A stretch of 64,000 nt of DNA from Bacteroides congonensis (lineage in GTDB: Bacteria; Bacteroidota; Bacteroidia; Bacteroidales; Bacteroidaceae). The stretch lies in the NCBI RefSeq assembly GCF_900130125.1, contig NZ_FQXY01000011.1, forward strand, positions 310,001 to 374,000, in the 5' to 3' direction. Below, in pieces: positions 43,543 to 52,268 of this stretch (its first letter is position 1; each line of letters starts with the position of its first letter). Both the position numbers and the translations under genes were made by a program. The notes under the pieces are model-generated. The model ran no database searches, was not told the DNA's origin, and was given only the letters and a program-made list of their open reading frames with translations.

Positions 43543-43739
43543 CTTGAACCATCAGTAACGTTACTTGGAACTTTTGTTTTTATTGCTTGAAACTGTTGTT
43601 TCCATTACTTGAAACCGGAGTTTCATAGGCTTGAAACTAAAGTTTCTATTGCTTGAAACTAGAGTTTCATCAGTAGGAAACTAAAGTTTCAGACGCTTGA
43701 AACTAATAGTTTCCCTGCTTGAAACAAAGTGTTTCAAGG
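43543..43739. repeat. Palindrome array with 22-bp period (7-9 units)
   Basis: Clear units start with CTTGAAAC at 43586, 43608, 43630, 43652, (TAGGAAAC) 43674, 43696 and 43718, all exactly 22 bp apart. Each contains a palindrome such as GAAACTAAAGTTTC or GAAACTAGAGTTTC. Two degenerate units (43543, 43564) precede them. The 499-bp spacer 43492-43990 otherwise holds the competing hairpins at 43847-43900 and no gene. Confidence 0.9.
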
Positions 43740-43846
43740 CATTGAACACTTTCTTCCGTTAAGGATAAGCAAACTAGGAAACGGGAGAAATGTTACTTCC
43801 GGTAGCGTTTGAGAATGAAGAAATGAAGAAATAAAGAAGGTCGGGA

Positions 43847-43900
43847 AGCGGTGATAGGTGATAGGTTGGGTGATAGGTTGAAAAACAACCTATCACCGCT
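43847..43900. repeat. Competing hairpins from GTGATAGG repeats
   Basis: The 3' arm CAACCTATCACCGCT (43886-43900) can pair with AGCGGTGATAGGT (43847-43859, 13 bp) or with GGTGATAGGTTG (43869-43880, 12 bp). GTGATAGG occurs at 43851, 43858, 43870 and 43937. No T-run follows, so this is not a standard terminator. It lies about 90 bp before the CE12-CE8 gene. Confidence 0.65.
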
Positions 43901-43990
43901 TGAAACTTCGATGAATAGGGCGTTTGAAGGATGCTGGTGATAGGTGAAAGAGAAAAATGATTTTTTATTATAGGGAGTAGTATAGAGAAA

Positions 43991-45730
43991 ATGAAAGAAA
44001 ATAGAAGTAAATTAGTACTGTTGTTGGCGGTTGCTTTTATCTTTTGCTCTGCATTTCGTGCGGACAAACCTGCCGTAACTATCTTTATGATAGGGGATTC
44101 GACTATGGCCAACAAGAAATTGGATGGTGGAAATCCTGAACGCGGTTGGGGAATGGTACTTCCCGGATTTTTCTCCGAAGACATAAAGATAGATAACCAT
44201 GCCGCCAACGGACGCAGTTCCAAAAGTTTTATTTCCGAAGGACGTTGGGCAAAAGTCATCTCCAAAGTGAAGAAAGGCGACTATGTCTTTATCCAGTTCG
44301 GACACAACGATGAAAAGGCGGATTCCACCCGCCACACCGAGCCGGGAACCACTTTCGACGACAATCTCCGCCGCTATGTAAACGAAACCCGTGCCAAAGG
44401 CGGCATCCCTGTATTGTTCAATTCCATTGTCCGTCGTAATTTCGTTCAACCGCAAGATGCTTCCATCGCTAAAGATGTCCGCCGGACACCGGGGGAAACG
44501 AAACAACCCAAAGAAGGAACAGTCTTGTTCGACACTCATGGAGCTTATCTGGATTCTCCGCGCAATGTGGCAAAGGAGCTTGGAGTCGTATTTATTGATA
44601 TGAATAAAATAACGCATGACCTGGTGGAAGGGCTCGGGTCGGTAGAATCAAAGAAACTCTTCATGTTCGTCGAATCCAATCAGGTTCCCGCTTTTCCGAA
44701 AGGCCGTGAAGACAATACCCACTTGAATGTCTACGGAGCACGAACCATCGCAGGTCTGGCTGTTGATGCTATCGGCAGGGAAATCCCCGAACTGGCAAAA
44801 TATATCCGTCATTACGATTATGTAGTGGCGCAAGACGGTAGCGGTGATTTCTTCACCGTACAGGAAGCAATCAATGCCGTTCCCGACTTCCGTAAAAATA
44901 TCCGTACTACGATTCTTGTCCGCAAAGGCACTTACAAAGAAAAGATAATCATCCCTGAAAGTAAGATTAATATCTCCTTGATTGGAGAAGACGGTGCAGT
45001 GCTGACTCATGATGATTTCGCCAGTAAGAAAAATGTATTCGGCGAAAACATGGGAACTTCCGGTTCATCCAGTTGCTATATCTACGCTCCGGACTTCTAT
45101 GCGGAGAATATCACATTCGAGAACTCGTCCGGATCCGTAGGACAAGCCGTCGCCTGCTTCGTTTCTGCCGACCGTGCATTCTTCAAGAACTGCCGCTTCT
45201 TAGGTTTCCAAGACACCCTGTACACTTACAGCAAACAGAGCCGCCAATATTACGAAGACTGCTACATCGAAGGAACCGTCGATTTTATCTTCGGCTGGTC
45301 TACCGCTGTCTTCAACCGCTGCCATATCCATAGCAAGCGTGACGGCTATGTGACCGCCCCTTCTACCGACAAAGGAAAAAAATACGGCTATGTCTTTTAC
45401 GACTGCAAGCTCACCGCTGAACTGGAAGCCACGAAAGTATATCTGTCCCGTCCCTGGCGTCCATATGCGCAAGCCGTATTTATCCGTTGCGAACTGGGCA
45501 GACATATTCTTCCCGAAGGATGGAACAACTGGGGAAAAAAGGAAAACGAGAAAACTGCCTTTTACGCCGAATACGAAAGCCGTGGCGAAGGAGCCAACCC
45601 CAAAGCGCGTGCCGCTTTCTCCCGTCAGTTGAAGAATTTAAAAGGATATGAGATGAAAACAGTTCTGGCAGGGGATGATGGTTGGAATCCGGTAGAAGAG
45701 GGGAATAAGTTGTTGGATGTAAGACGTTGA
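43991..45730 (+). CDS. Rhamnogalacturonan acetylesterase - pectin methylesterase fusion (CE12-CE8)
   Basis: The 579-residue secreted protein has a signal peptide (about 1-24) and two esterases. Residues about 28-270 form a CE12 SGNH domain with IGDSTMANK (Ser37), AANGRSSKSF, QFGHNDEKA and DNTHLN. Residues about 275-579 form a CE8 domain with FQDTLYTYSKQSRQ, GTVDFIFGWSTAVFNRC and YLSRPWRPYAQAVFIRC. One polypeptide could thus remove both acetyl and methyl groups from pectin. Active-site residues of both domains are intact. It is downstream of the first CE8 gene but separated by the 499-bp repeat-rich spacer. Confidence 0.92.
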   Translation: MKENRSKLVLLLAVAFIFCSAFRADKPAVTIFMIGDSTMANKKLDGGNPERGWGMVLPGFFSEDIKIDNHAANGRSSKSFISEGRWAKVISKVKKGDYVFIQFGHNDEKADSTRHTEPGTTFDDNLRRYVNETRAKGGIPVLFNSIVRRNFVQPQDASIAKDVRRTPGETKQPKEGTVLFDTHGAYLDSPRNVAKELGVVFIDMNKITHDLVEGLGSVESKKLFMFVESNQVPAFPKGREDNTHLNVYGARTIAGLAVDAIGREIPELAKYIRHYDYVVAQDGSGDFFTVQEAINAVPDFRKNIRTTILVRKGTYKEKIIIPESKINISLIGEDGAVLTHDDFASKKNVFGENMGTSGSSSCYIYAPDFYAENITFENSSGSVGQAVACFVSADRAFFKNCRFLGFQDTLYTYSKQSRQYYEDCYIEGTVDFIFGWSTAVFNRCHIHSKRDGYVTAPSTDKGKKYGYVFYDCKLTAELEATKVYLSRPWRPYAQAVFIRCELGRHILPEGWNNWGKKENEKTAFYAEYESRGEGANPKARAAFSRQLKNLKGYEMKTVLAGDDGWNPVEEGNKLLDVRR

Positions 45731-45784
45731 CTGATTAGCTCAAACTATTATCCGATACATTATAATTAGTTGCAAGTTTTTTAT

Positions 45785-45792
45785 TATCTTTG
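45785..45792 (+). promoter_or_regulatory. Promoter -7 box for the MNT-HEPN pair
   Basis: TATCTTTG matches the -7 consensus, 42 bp before the MNT start codon. A Shine-Dalgarno-like AAAGGAGAAATG precedes a six-codon open frame at 45827 that overlaps the MNT start. Confidence 0.45.
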
Positions 45793-45833
45793 TTTCTATA
45801 AAACATTCTTTGAAAAGAAAGGAGAAATGACGG

Positions 45834-46148
45834 ATGAAAAGAAATGAGATTGTAGATATGATACGCAACATCCTTCGGCAGGTAGCTCCCAATGCCCAAA
45901 CCATACTTTATGGTTCGGAAGCTCGTGGGGATGCACGTCCGGATAGCGATATTGATTTGCTTATTTTGGTGGATGAGCCACAGCTTACTCCCGAACGTGA
46001 GCAGGAAATTATTCGTCCTCTATATGAATTGGAAGTAAAGTCGGGGGTTATTATCAGCCCTATGATTATGTTGCGTAAGTTATGGGAAAATCGTCCTTTT
46101 CAGACACCTTTTTCTCTGAACGTAATGAATGAGGGGATTGTATTATGA
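45834..46148 (+). CDS. Minimal nucleotidyltransferase, MntA-type antitoxin
   Basis: The 104-residue protein has the nucleotidyltransferase motif LYGSEARGDARPDSDIDLLI (Gly27-Ser28, then Asp39 and Asp41). Such MNT proteins pair with HEPN RNases in type VII toxin-antitoxin systems, where the enzyme transfers AMP to the toxin. Its stop codon overlaps the HEPN start (ATGA), as usual for the pair. The length is at the small end of the family. Confidence 0.88.
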   Translation: MKRNEIVDMIRNILRQVAPNAQTILYGSEARGDARPDSDIDLLILVDEPQLTPEREQEIIRPLYELEVKSGVIISPMIMLRKLWENRPFQTPFSLNVMNEGIVL

Positions 46149-46549
46149 AACAGGAATTATCGCCCGAACATCGTATTGCCTTGGTGCAATATCGCTTTGA
46201 ACGAGCTTATCTGACATTAAAAGAAGCCCGCTATATGCGTAAAGGAGACTTCTTTAATGCAGCTATTAATCGTCTTTATTATGCCTGCTTTTATGCAGCT
46301 ACTGGTTTATTGATTGCAAGAGGTATTGATGCCGGTACTCATAACGGAGTAAAAACGATGTTGTCTTTTCATTTTGTACGTACTAATTTGCTAAGTTTGG
46401 AGCATGGCAGTACATATAGCAATTTGTTTGACAAACGCCACAGTGGAGATTATGAAGATTTCGCTTATTGTGATGCGGCGTTGGTGGATTATCTTTTACC
46501 TCGTGCAGAAGCTTTCATTAAAGCCGTAGAGACTTTGGCACAAGAGTAA
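46145..46549 (+). CDS. HEPN domain protein, HepT-like toxin
   Basis: The 134-residue helical protein shows NAAINRLYYACFYAATGLL and the HEPN catalytic-type motif RGIDAGTH (Arg59-x6-His66), then KRHSGDYEDF near the C-terminus. HEPN proteins of this family are RNA-cleaving toxins neutralised by the MNT partner. It overlaps the MNT gene by 4 bp. The pair is isolated from the carbohydrate genes by a terminator at 46639 and its own promoter, which fits an insertion into the pectin locus. Confidence 0.88.
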   Translation: MKQELSPEHRIALVQYRFERAYLTLKEARYMRKGDFFNAAINRLYYACFYAATGLLIARGIDAGTHNGVKTMLSFHFVRTNLLSLEHGSTYSNLFDKRHSGDYEDFAYCDAALVDYLLPRAEAFIKAVETLAQE

Positions 46550-46625
46550 GTACGTTAATACAAAACTTCTTATATCTATTCCCATATTTCTACTCTGTAT
46601 TATTCTTGTATTAAAAAAATATATA

Positions 46626-46633
46626 TATCTTTG
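46626..46633 (+). promoter_or_regulatory. Promoter -7 box before the structured leader
   Basis: TATCTTTG matches the -7 consensus; a TTG at 46606-46608 is 17 bp upstream. The transcript would start at about 46640, right at the hairpin 46639-46678. Confidence 0.5.
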
Positions 46634-46638
46634 TCGCA

Positions 46639-46690
46639 CGCTTTCTGCCCATCAGCGAGATGGAATAGGCAGAAAGCGGTTTTTATTTCT
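46639..46690 (+). terminator. Strong hairpin with T-run after the HEPN gene
   Basis: CGCTTTCTGCC (46639-46649) pairs perfectly with GGCAGAAAGCG (46668-46678), followed by GTTTTTATTT. It can end the MNT-HEPN transcript. Because the 46626 promoter would start inside its first arm, it might also end or cap a short leader RNA. Confidence 0.8.
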
Positions 46691-46699
46691 AAACGGAGT

Positions 46700-47003
46700 A
46701 AAGACGTATTATCTCTCACTTTCGAAAACTTAGCACTTTTCATGCAAAGAGAGATGATACGGCAGATACTCCACGCGAATGGCTATGTATCAACATATCG
46801 CTTAAAGATGTGTTATATATAAACGATTGGCGTGGGTGTCTGTTGTTATCATTATCTTTTGCAAAGGTTTGCTAAGGCCTCGAAAGTGGATATATGATAC
46901 AACAGCATTCATGCCTTTCTTATATCCGGTCGGTCTTTCGTTTTCCGTAGAATGACCCTACCACCATAGCCCGCCGATTGGGAATCTGAAAGCATGAATG
47001 CTT
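46700..47003 (+). ncRNA. Candidate structured RNA or leader before the HTH gene
   Basis: The 515-bp spacer 46550-47064 has no supported gene but several long-range pairings: CACTTTCGA (46717-46725) with TCGAAAGTG (46880-46888); CCACGCGAAT (46771-46780) with ATTGGCGTGG (46826-46835, one mismatch); and AGCATTCATGC (46904-46914) with GCATGAATGCT (46992-47002). The last stem continues inward through TTTC/GAAA and CCGGTCGG/CCGATTGG. An alternative stem ATCTCTC/GAGAGAT (46711-46717 with 46749-46755) conflicts with the first, as in a switch. I cannot assign it to a known family. Confidence 0.4.
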
Positions 47004-47064
47004 CTTCTATCATTCAATATACTGTTATTTACTCTTTATTGTTAAACACTTAAAAACAAACACT

Positions 47065-47526
47065 ATGTCAGAAATGATTAGTTTGGAAGCGGCTGCCCAA
47101 AAGTATGGAGTTAAGAAAGAAACCATTCGTCTGTGGGTAGAATTGGAGAAATTTGAAGGAACTCGTAAAAGAGAGGACGAAGTATGGGTAGACGATAAGA
47201 TACTTGAAGAATACTTGGTCTGGCGAAAGACATGTCGGATTTCGGTAGATTATCTGGATGATTTGGAAATGTTTTGTTATAATCAGACTACTATGAACGA
47301 TATGTATCGTGAAGCCATAAAAGTGCAGAAGATGAAAATAGACCATCTACAAAGGAAAATAACCGAATTAGAAAAGATCTCGGAAGTGCTTGACATGGAA
47401 TTGGAACGGGTTCATGAAATCGAAAGAGCCGTTATATCAAGCTTGGATGAATCTTTGGCTTCCCGAATAACCAATTGGATGGTACAGTTATGGAGAAGAC
47501 GCTTCTCGTTCAAACAAGGTAATTAA
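47065..47526 (+). CDS. MerR-like HTH protein with coiled coil
   Basis: The 153-residue protein starts with a winged HTH like MerR/HTH_17 (SLEAAAQKYGVKKETIRLWVELEKFEGTRK...EVWVDDKILEEYL, about residues 5-55), followed by a Lys/Glu-rich coiled coil (about 85-130) and a basic tail RRRFSFKQGN. It probably binds DNA as a dimer. No target is evident; it lies between the structured leader and the HTCS gene on the same strand, ending 95 bp before the HTCS start. Confidence 0.7.
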   Translation: MSEMISLEAAAQKYGVKKETIRLWVELEKFEGTRKREDEVWVDDKILEEYLVWRKTCRISVDYLDDLEMFCYNQTTMNDMYREAIKVQKMKIDHLQRKITELEKISEVLDMELERVHEIERAVISSLDESLASRITNWMVQLWRRRFSFKQGN

Positions 47527-47592
47527 ATGACGGAATGACTTGATTCTGTTAAATAGCAGATAAAAGATAGTATTGGAATGCTGTTATTTTTC

Positions 47593-47600
47593 TATCTTTA
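47593..47600 (+). promoter_or_regulatory. Weak -7 box for the HTCS gene
   Basis: TATCTTTA differs from the -7 consensus only in the last base and lies 21-24 bp before the HTCS start codon. Confidence 0.35.
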
Positions 47601-47620
47601 CGCCACAGAACCGCGTAAAT

Positions 47621-50600
47621 ATGATGAAGAAAACCTTAATTTCAGTGATTCTATTGCTGGCTGTCGTGTTCATGACACATGCGCAGCAACATTGCTTTTT
47701 TACCCATTATTCTACTGAAGATGGATTATCACAAAATACGGTGATGAACATCTTGCAGGATCATAAAGATAACCTTTGGTTTGCCACTTGGGATGGAATT
47801 AACCGTTTCAACGGATACACGTTCAAGACATACAAGGCACGTCAGGGGAATTACATCAGTCTGACAAACAACCGGGTGGATCGTATGTATGAAGACCGTT
47901 ACGGTTTCCTCTGGCTATTGACCTATGATAACCGTGTACATCGTTTCGACCCGAAAACGGAGACTTTTGAACAAGTGCCTGCCGCGGGAGAAGAGGGGAG
48001 TGCATTCAATGTACATACCGTCGAAGTGATGCCGGACGGAACAGTGTGGTTGCTGACTGAAAATGACGGAGCGATCCGTATCCTTACCCATCCGGACGAG
48101 AACAATCGTCTGACATGGGATATTTATTCCAGTAAAACGGAATTATTCCCTTCCTTGCATGTTTTCAAAGTTCATCAGGATAATGCAGGCAACGACTGGC
48201 TGCTGACAGACAACGGACTCGGCATGATTCGTCCCGGAGAAAAAGAGCCTGTTTCTTATTTTACGGAGACTAAGGGAAAGTTCGGCGGCATGAACCAGGC
48301 TTTCTATGCCGTACAGGAGCGTGATGAAGATATCTGTTTCGCTTCGGATCATGGCCGTATCTGGTCGTATCAGAAAGGAAGCGGAGAATTTACGTTGCTC
48401 GAACTTCCGACAAAAGGACGAATCACTTCCATTCATATGGTTTCACCGGATATGTCGGTCGTTACTACGGATTCGGACGGTTTCTTTACCTATAATCTGA
48501 GAACGAAGGCATCGGTACATTATTCATTCCTGACATGCAGGGAGTTGCCTGCGAAGCCGATTCTTTCCGCTTATGTAGACCGCTCCTCGGAAGTGTGGTT
48601 TGAGCAGGAAGAACCGGGCGTGGTGGCTCATTTCAATCCTGCCACCGGAGTGGTGACACGCGAGCGGATTCTTATCGAATATAGTAATCCCGAACGTTCG
48701 CGTCCGGCCTTCCATATCCATGAAGACGTAAACGGCTATCTGTGGGTACATCCGTATGGGGGCGGATTCTCTTATTTTGACCCTCAGAAGAAGCGGCTGG
48801 TTCCTTTTTATAACGGGTTGGGCAGCCGTGACTGGCGTTTCTCCAATAAGATTCACTCGGCTTTCTCCGACAAACAGGGAAATCTGTGGATGTGCACCCA
48901 TTCCAAAGGCTTGGAAAAGGTGACTTATCGCAATGTACCTTTTTCAATGATGACTCCCGTGCCGCAGGAATATGAATCGCTTCATAATGAAATACGTGCC
49001 CTCTGTGAAGATAATCTGGGCAATCTGTGGGTAGGCGTAAAGGACGGCCTGCTCCGTTTGTATGATGCTGACAGAACGTATAAGGGGTATCTGACGGAAA
49101 GCGGCGTTGTCTCTACTACCGGTACTCCGATGACGGGGACAGCCTATTTTGTCATTCAGGATTCGAAAGGGATTATCTGGATTGCTACCAAAGGAGACGG
49201 ACTTGTCCGTGCCGAGTCAACCTCTTCTTCGGGAATGTCGTACAAGCTCACCCGCTATCTTCATCATGAGGATGATATGTATAGTTTGAGCGATAACAAT
49301 GTGTATTGTGTGTACGAAGATCATAACGGACGGATTTGGGCGGCTACCTTTGGCAGCGGTATCAATTATCTCACGGAGAATGAGGACGGAAAGGTCATGT
49401 TTATCAATCACCGTAACAATCTGAAAGGGTATCCTATCGACCCCTGCTACAAGGCCCGTTTTATCACTTCCGACAATAACGGCCGCCTGTGGGTGGGGAC
49501 GACTACGGGAGCCGTAGCCTTTGACGAGAATTTCAAGAAGCCGGAAGATGTGCAGTTCTACCATTTCTCCCGTATGCCGAACGATACGCAAAGCCTGAGT
49601 AACAATGATGTGCACTGGATTATCCCCACAAAGAATAAGGAGCTTTATCTGGCTACTTTTGGCGGTGGGCTCAACAAACTGGTATCTATCAGTGAGGACG
49701 GTCACGGGACGTTCAAGTCTTACTCGGTGCAGGACGGGCTTCCTTCGGACGTCTTGCTTTCTATCCGTGAGGATAATAAGCAGAATTTGTGGATGAGTAC
49801 CGAGAATGGAATCTGTAAGTTCGTTCCGTCCGGTGAACGGTTTGAGAGTTATGATGAGCGTAGCATTACTTTTCCGGTGAGGTTTAGTGAGGCGGCTTCC
49901 GCGTTGACGGCGAAAGGCAGCATGCTTTTCGGAGCAAGTGGCGGAGTCTTTATATTCAATCCTGATTCTATCCGCAAGAGCAGTTATGTTCCGCCTGTCG
50001 TATTCTCCAAATTGATGGTAACCAATGAAGAGATTGTGCCCGGTGATAAATCGTTGTTGCGGGTGGATATAGATGATACGGAGCAATTGGTGCTTTCGCA
50101 CAAAGAGAATATTTTTTCAGTCCAGTTTGCGGCACTCGATTATACGAATCCGCAGAATGTGCAATACGCTTATATTCTGGACGGATTTGAAAAACAGTGG
50201 ACGTTTGCTGACAAGCAACGTAACGTGACATATACGAATCTCCCGAAAGGGGAGTACGTGCTTCGTGTACGTTCTACAAACAGCGACGGTGTGTGGGTGG
50301 ATAATGAGCGCACGCTGAATATTGTCATCCTTCCCTCTTTCTGGGAGACTCCGGTAGCGTATGTGCTTTATGTGCTGTTTATCCTGATTATCATTCTTGT
50401 GGCGGTTTATATCCTGTTTACCATTTACCGGTTGAAGCATGAAGTGTCCGTCGAACAGCAGATTTCGGATATAAAGCTGCGTTTCTTTACCAATATTTCC
50501 CACGAACTCCGCACGCCGCTTACGCTGATAGCGGGGCCTGTGGAACAAGTCCTGAAGAATGACAAATTGCCGGCGGATGCCCGTGAGCAGTTGGTGGTGG

Positions 50601-52183
50601 TAGAACGGAACACCAACCGTATGCTTCGTCTTGTCAATCAGATTTTGGACTTCCGCAAGATTCAGAACAAGAAGATGAAGATGCAGGTGCAGCGTGTGGA
50701 TGTAGTGCCTTTTGTACGCAAGGTGATGGATAACTTCGAAGCCGTTGCCGAGGAGCACCGGATTGATTTCCTGTTCGAGACGGAGAAGCAGCATCTTTAC
50801 CTTTGGGTGGACGTGGATAAACTGGAAAAGATTGTGTTCAACCTGCTTTCCAATGCCTTCAAATATACGCCGAACGGGAAGATGATTACGATTTTCATCC
50901 GTGAAGACGAGAATACCGTTTCTATCGGCGTGCAGGATCAAGGCATCGGTATTGCCGAGAATAAGAAGAAATCGCTGTTTGTCCGTTTTGAGAATCTGGT
51001 GGATAAGAATCTTTTCAATCAGGCTAGTACGGGCATCGGGCTTTCGCTGGTGAAGGAGCTTGTGGAGATGCACAAGGCTACCATTTCCGTCGATAGCCGT
51101 CTGGGAGAAGGAAGTTGTTTCAAGGTTGATTTCCTGAAAGGGAAAGAGCATTATGACGAAGAAGTGGAATTTATCCTTGAGGATGCGGAAGTTCCGGCGA
51201 GGATGGGGCAGGTGGTGGATATAGCCAATGCGTCGCTCCAGTCTGAAACTTTGGTGGCAGCAGACGGTAGGGGAGTTGAGGAATCGCCTTCGGAGAAAGA
51301 AACGTCGGCGGAAGATAACTCCAAAGAGCTGATGTTGTTGGTTGAAGATAATCAGGAATTGCGTGAGTTCCTGCGCAGCATATTTACTCCGATGTACAGG
51401 GTGGTGGAAGCTGCCGATGGAATGGAAGGTTGGAGCAAGGCGTTGAAGTATTTGCCGGATATTATTATCAGTGATGTGATGATGCCCGAAAAAGACGGTA
51501 TCGAGATGACGCGGGAACTGCGTGCGGATATGACGACCAGCCATATACCTATTATCCTGCTTACCGCCAAGACTACTATCGAAAGTAAATTGGAAGGACT
51601 GGAGTACGGTGCGGATGATTATATCACGAAGCCTTTCAGCGCTACGTATCTGCAAGCCCGTGTAGAAAACCTGTTGATGCAGCGCAAGAAGTTGCAGAAC
51701 TTCTATCGGGACAGTCTGATGCATATCAATATGTCCGCTGTCCCCGAAAATTTGCCTGTATCGGCAGAGGTTGTATCAGGGGAAGCAAACTCAGTTGAAT
51801 TGAGTCAGGGAGCGCAAACTCAGCCTCAACCTACTGTTCCCGATATGTCTCCCAACGACCGTAAGTTTATGGATAAACTGGTGGAACTGATGGAACAGAA
51901 TATGGATAATGGTGACTTGGTAGTAGATGATTTGGTACGTGAACTGGCTGTCAGCCGTTCGGTATTCTTCAAGAAACTGAAAACACTGACCGGACTGGCG
52001 CCTATCGAGTTTATCAAGGAAATCCGTATTAAGCGTGCCACCCAACTGATTGAAACCGGAGAGTTTAATATGACGCAGATTTCATATATGGTCGGAATCA
52101 ACGACCCGCGTTATTTCAGCAAATGCTTCAAGGCGCAGGTGGGTATGACGCCGACAGAATATAAGGAGAAAGTGGGCAGGTAA
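47621..52183 (+). CDS. Hybrid two-component system sensor-regulator (HTCS)
   Basis: The 1520-residue protein unites sensor and regulator. It has a signal peptide (MMKKTLISVILLLAVVFMTHA), two seven-bladed reg-prop beta-propellers with repeats such as NLWFATWDGINRFNGYTF (about 25-800), a Y_Y_Y domain, a membrane helix (about 907-935), HisKA (His961 in NISHELRTPLTLI), HATPase (DQGIGIAENKKKSLFVRFE), receiver (Asp1285 in IISDVMMPEKDG) and a C-terminal AraC HTH. HTCS proteins bind periplasmic oligosaccharides and activate their cognate PUL; convergent placement beside the pectate-lyase operon points to a pectin signal. The start is 47621 or 47624; a TTG 16 codons upstream lacks a signal peptide. 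Confidence 0.95.
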   Translation: MMKKTLISVILLLAVVFMTHAQQHCFFTHYSTEDGLSQNTVMNILQDHKDNLWFATWDGINRFNGYTFKTYKARQGNYISLTNNRVDRMYEDRYGFLWLLTYDNRVHRFDPKTETFEQVPAAGEEGSAFNVHTVEVMPDGTVWLLTENDGAIRILTHPDENNRLTWDIYSSKTELFPSLHVFKVHQDNAGNDWLLTDNGLGMIRPGEKEPVSYFTETKGKFGGMNQAFYAVQERDEDICFASDHGRIWSYQKGSGEFTLLELPTKGRITSIHMVSPDMSVVTTDSDGFFTYNLRTKASVHYSFLTCRELPAKPILSAYVDRSSEVWFEQEEPGVVAHFNPATGVVTRERILIEYSNPERSRPAFHIHEDVNGYLWVHPYGGGFSYFDPQKKRLVPFYNGLGSRDWRFSNKIHSAFSDKQGNLWMCTHSKGLEKVTYRNVPFSMMTPVPQEYESLHNEIRALCEDNLGNLWVGVKDGLLRLYDADRTYKGYLTESGVVSTTGTPMTGTAYFVIQDSKGIIWIATKGDGLVRAESTSSSGMSYKLTRYLHHEDDMYSLSDNNVYCVYEDHNGRIWAATFGSGINYLTENEDGKVMFINHRNNLKGYPIDPCYKARFITSDNNGRLWVGTTTGAVAFDENFKKPEDVQFYHFSRMPNDTQSLSNNDVHWIIPTKNKELYLATFGGGLNKLVSISEDGHGTFKSYSVQDGLPSDVLLSIREDNKQNLWMSTENGICKFVPSGERFESYDERSITFPVRFSEAASALTAKGSMLFGASGGVFIFNPDSIRKSSYVPPVVFSKLMVTNEEIVPGDKSLLRVDIDDTEQLVLSHKENIFSVQFAALDYTNPQNVQYAYILDGFEKQWTFADKQRNVTYTNLPKGEYVLRVRSTNSDGVWVDNERTLNIVILPSFWETPVAYVLYVLFILIIILVAVYILFTIYRLKHEVSVEQQISDIKLRFFTNISHELRTPLTLIAGPVEQVLKNDKLPADAREQLVVVERNTNRMLRLVNQILDFRKIQNKKMKMQVQRVDVVPFVRKVMDNFEAVAEEHRIDFLFETEKQHLYLWVDVDKLEKIVFNLLSNAFKYTPNGKMITIFIREDENTVSIGVQDQGIGIAENKKKSLFVRFENLVDKNLFNQASTGIGLSLVKELVEMHKATISVDSRLGEGSCFKVDFLKGKEHYDEEVEFILEDAEVPARMGQVVDIANASLQSETLVAADGRGVEESPSEKETSAEDNSKELMLLVEDNQELREFLRSIFTPMYRVVEAADGMEGWSKALKYLPDIIISDVMMPEKDGIEMTRELRADMTTSHIPIILLTAKTTIESKLEGLEYGADDYITKPFSATYLQARVENLLMQRKKLQNFYRDSLMHINMSAVPENLPVSAEVVSGEANSVELSQGAQTQPQPTVPDMSPNDRKFMDKLVELMEQNMDNGDLVVDDLVRELAVSRSVFFKKLKTLTGLAPIEFIKEIRIKRATQLIETGEFNMTQISYMVGINDPRYFSKCFKAQVGMTPTEYKEKVGR

Positions 52184-52208
52184 TTGCATAATAATTATGT
52201 TATAAATC

Positions 52209-52262
52209 AAAAGAGGGACGGACTTTGTAAAAGTCTTGTCCCTCTTTGGTAGTATCTTTTTG
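52209..52262. terminator. Bidirectional terminator between HTCS and the lyase operon
   Basis: AAGAGGGAC (52211-52219) pairs with GTCCCTCTT (52238-52246), with an inner GACTTT/AAAGTC stem. T-rich tracts flank it on both strands. It separates the converging HTCS gene and pectate lyase operon. Confidence 0.82.
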
Positions 52263-52268
52263 TTTATT

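Noticed and set aside
43586..43739. CRISPR array
   Set aside because: Unit too short, no unique spacers of usual length and no cas genes.
46631..46822. Small protein in the structured spacer
   Set aside because: The frame runs through the terminator hairpin, shows no motif or ribosome-binding site and is atypical in composition.
46904..47002. Invertible promoter with flanking inverted repeats
   Set aside because: Arms are only 11 bp, the enclosed segment lacks a TAnnTTTG promoter box, and the pairing continues inward as an RNA-like helix; no recombinase gene is nearby.
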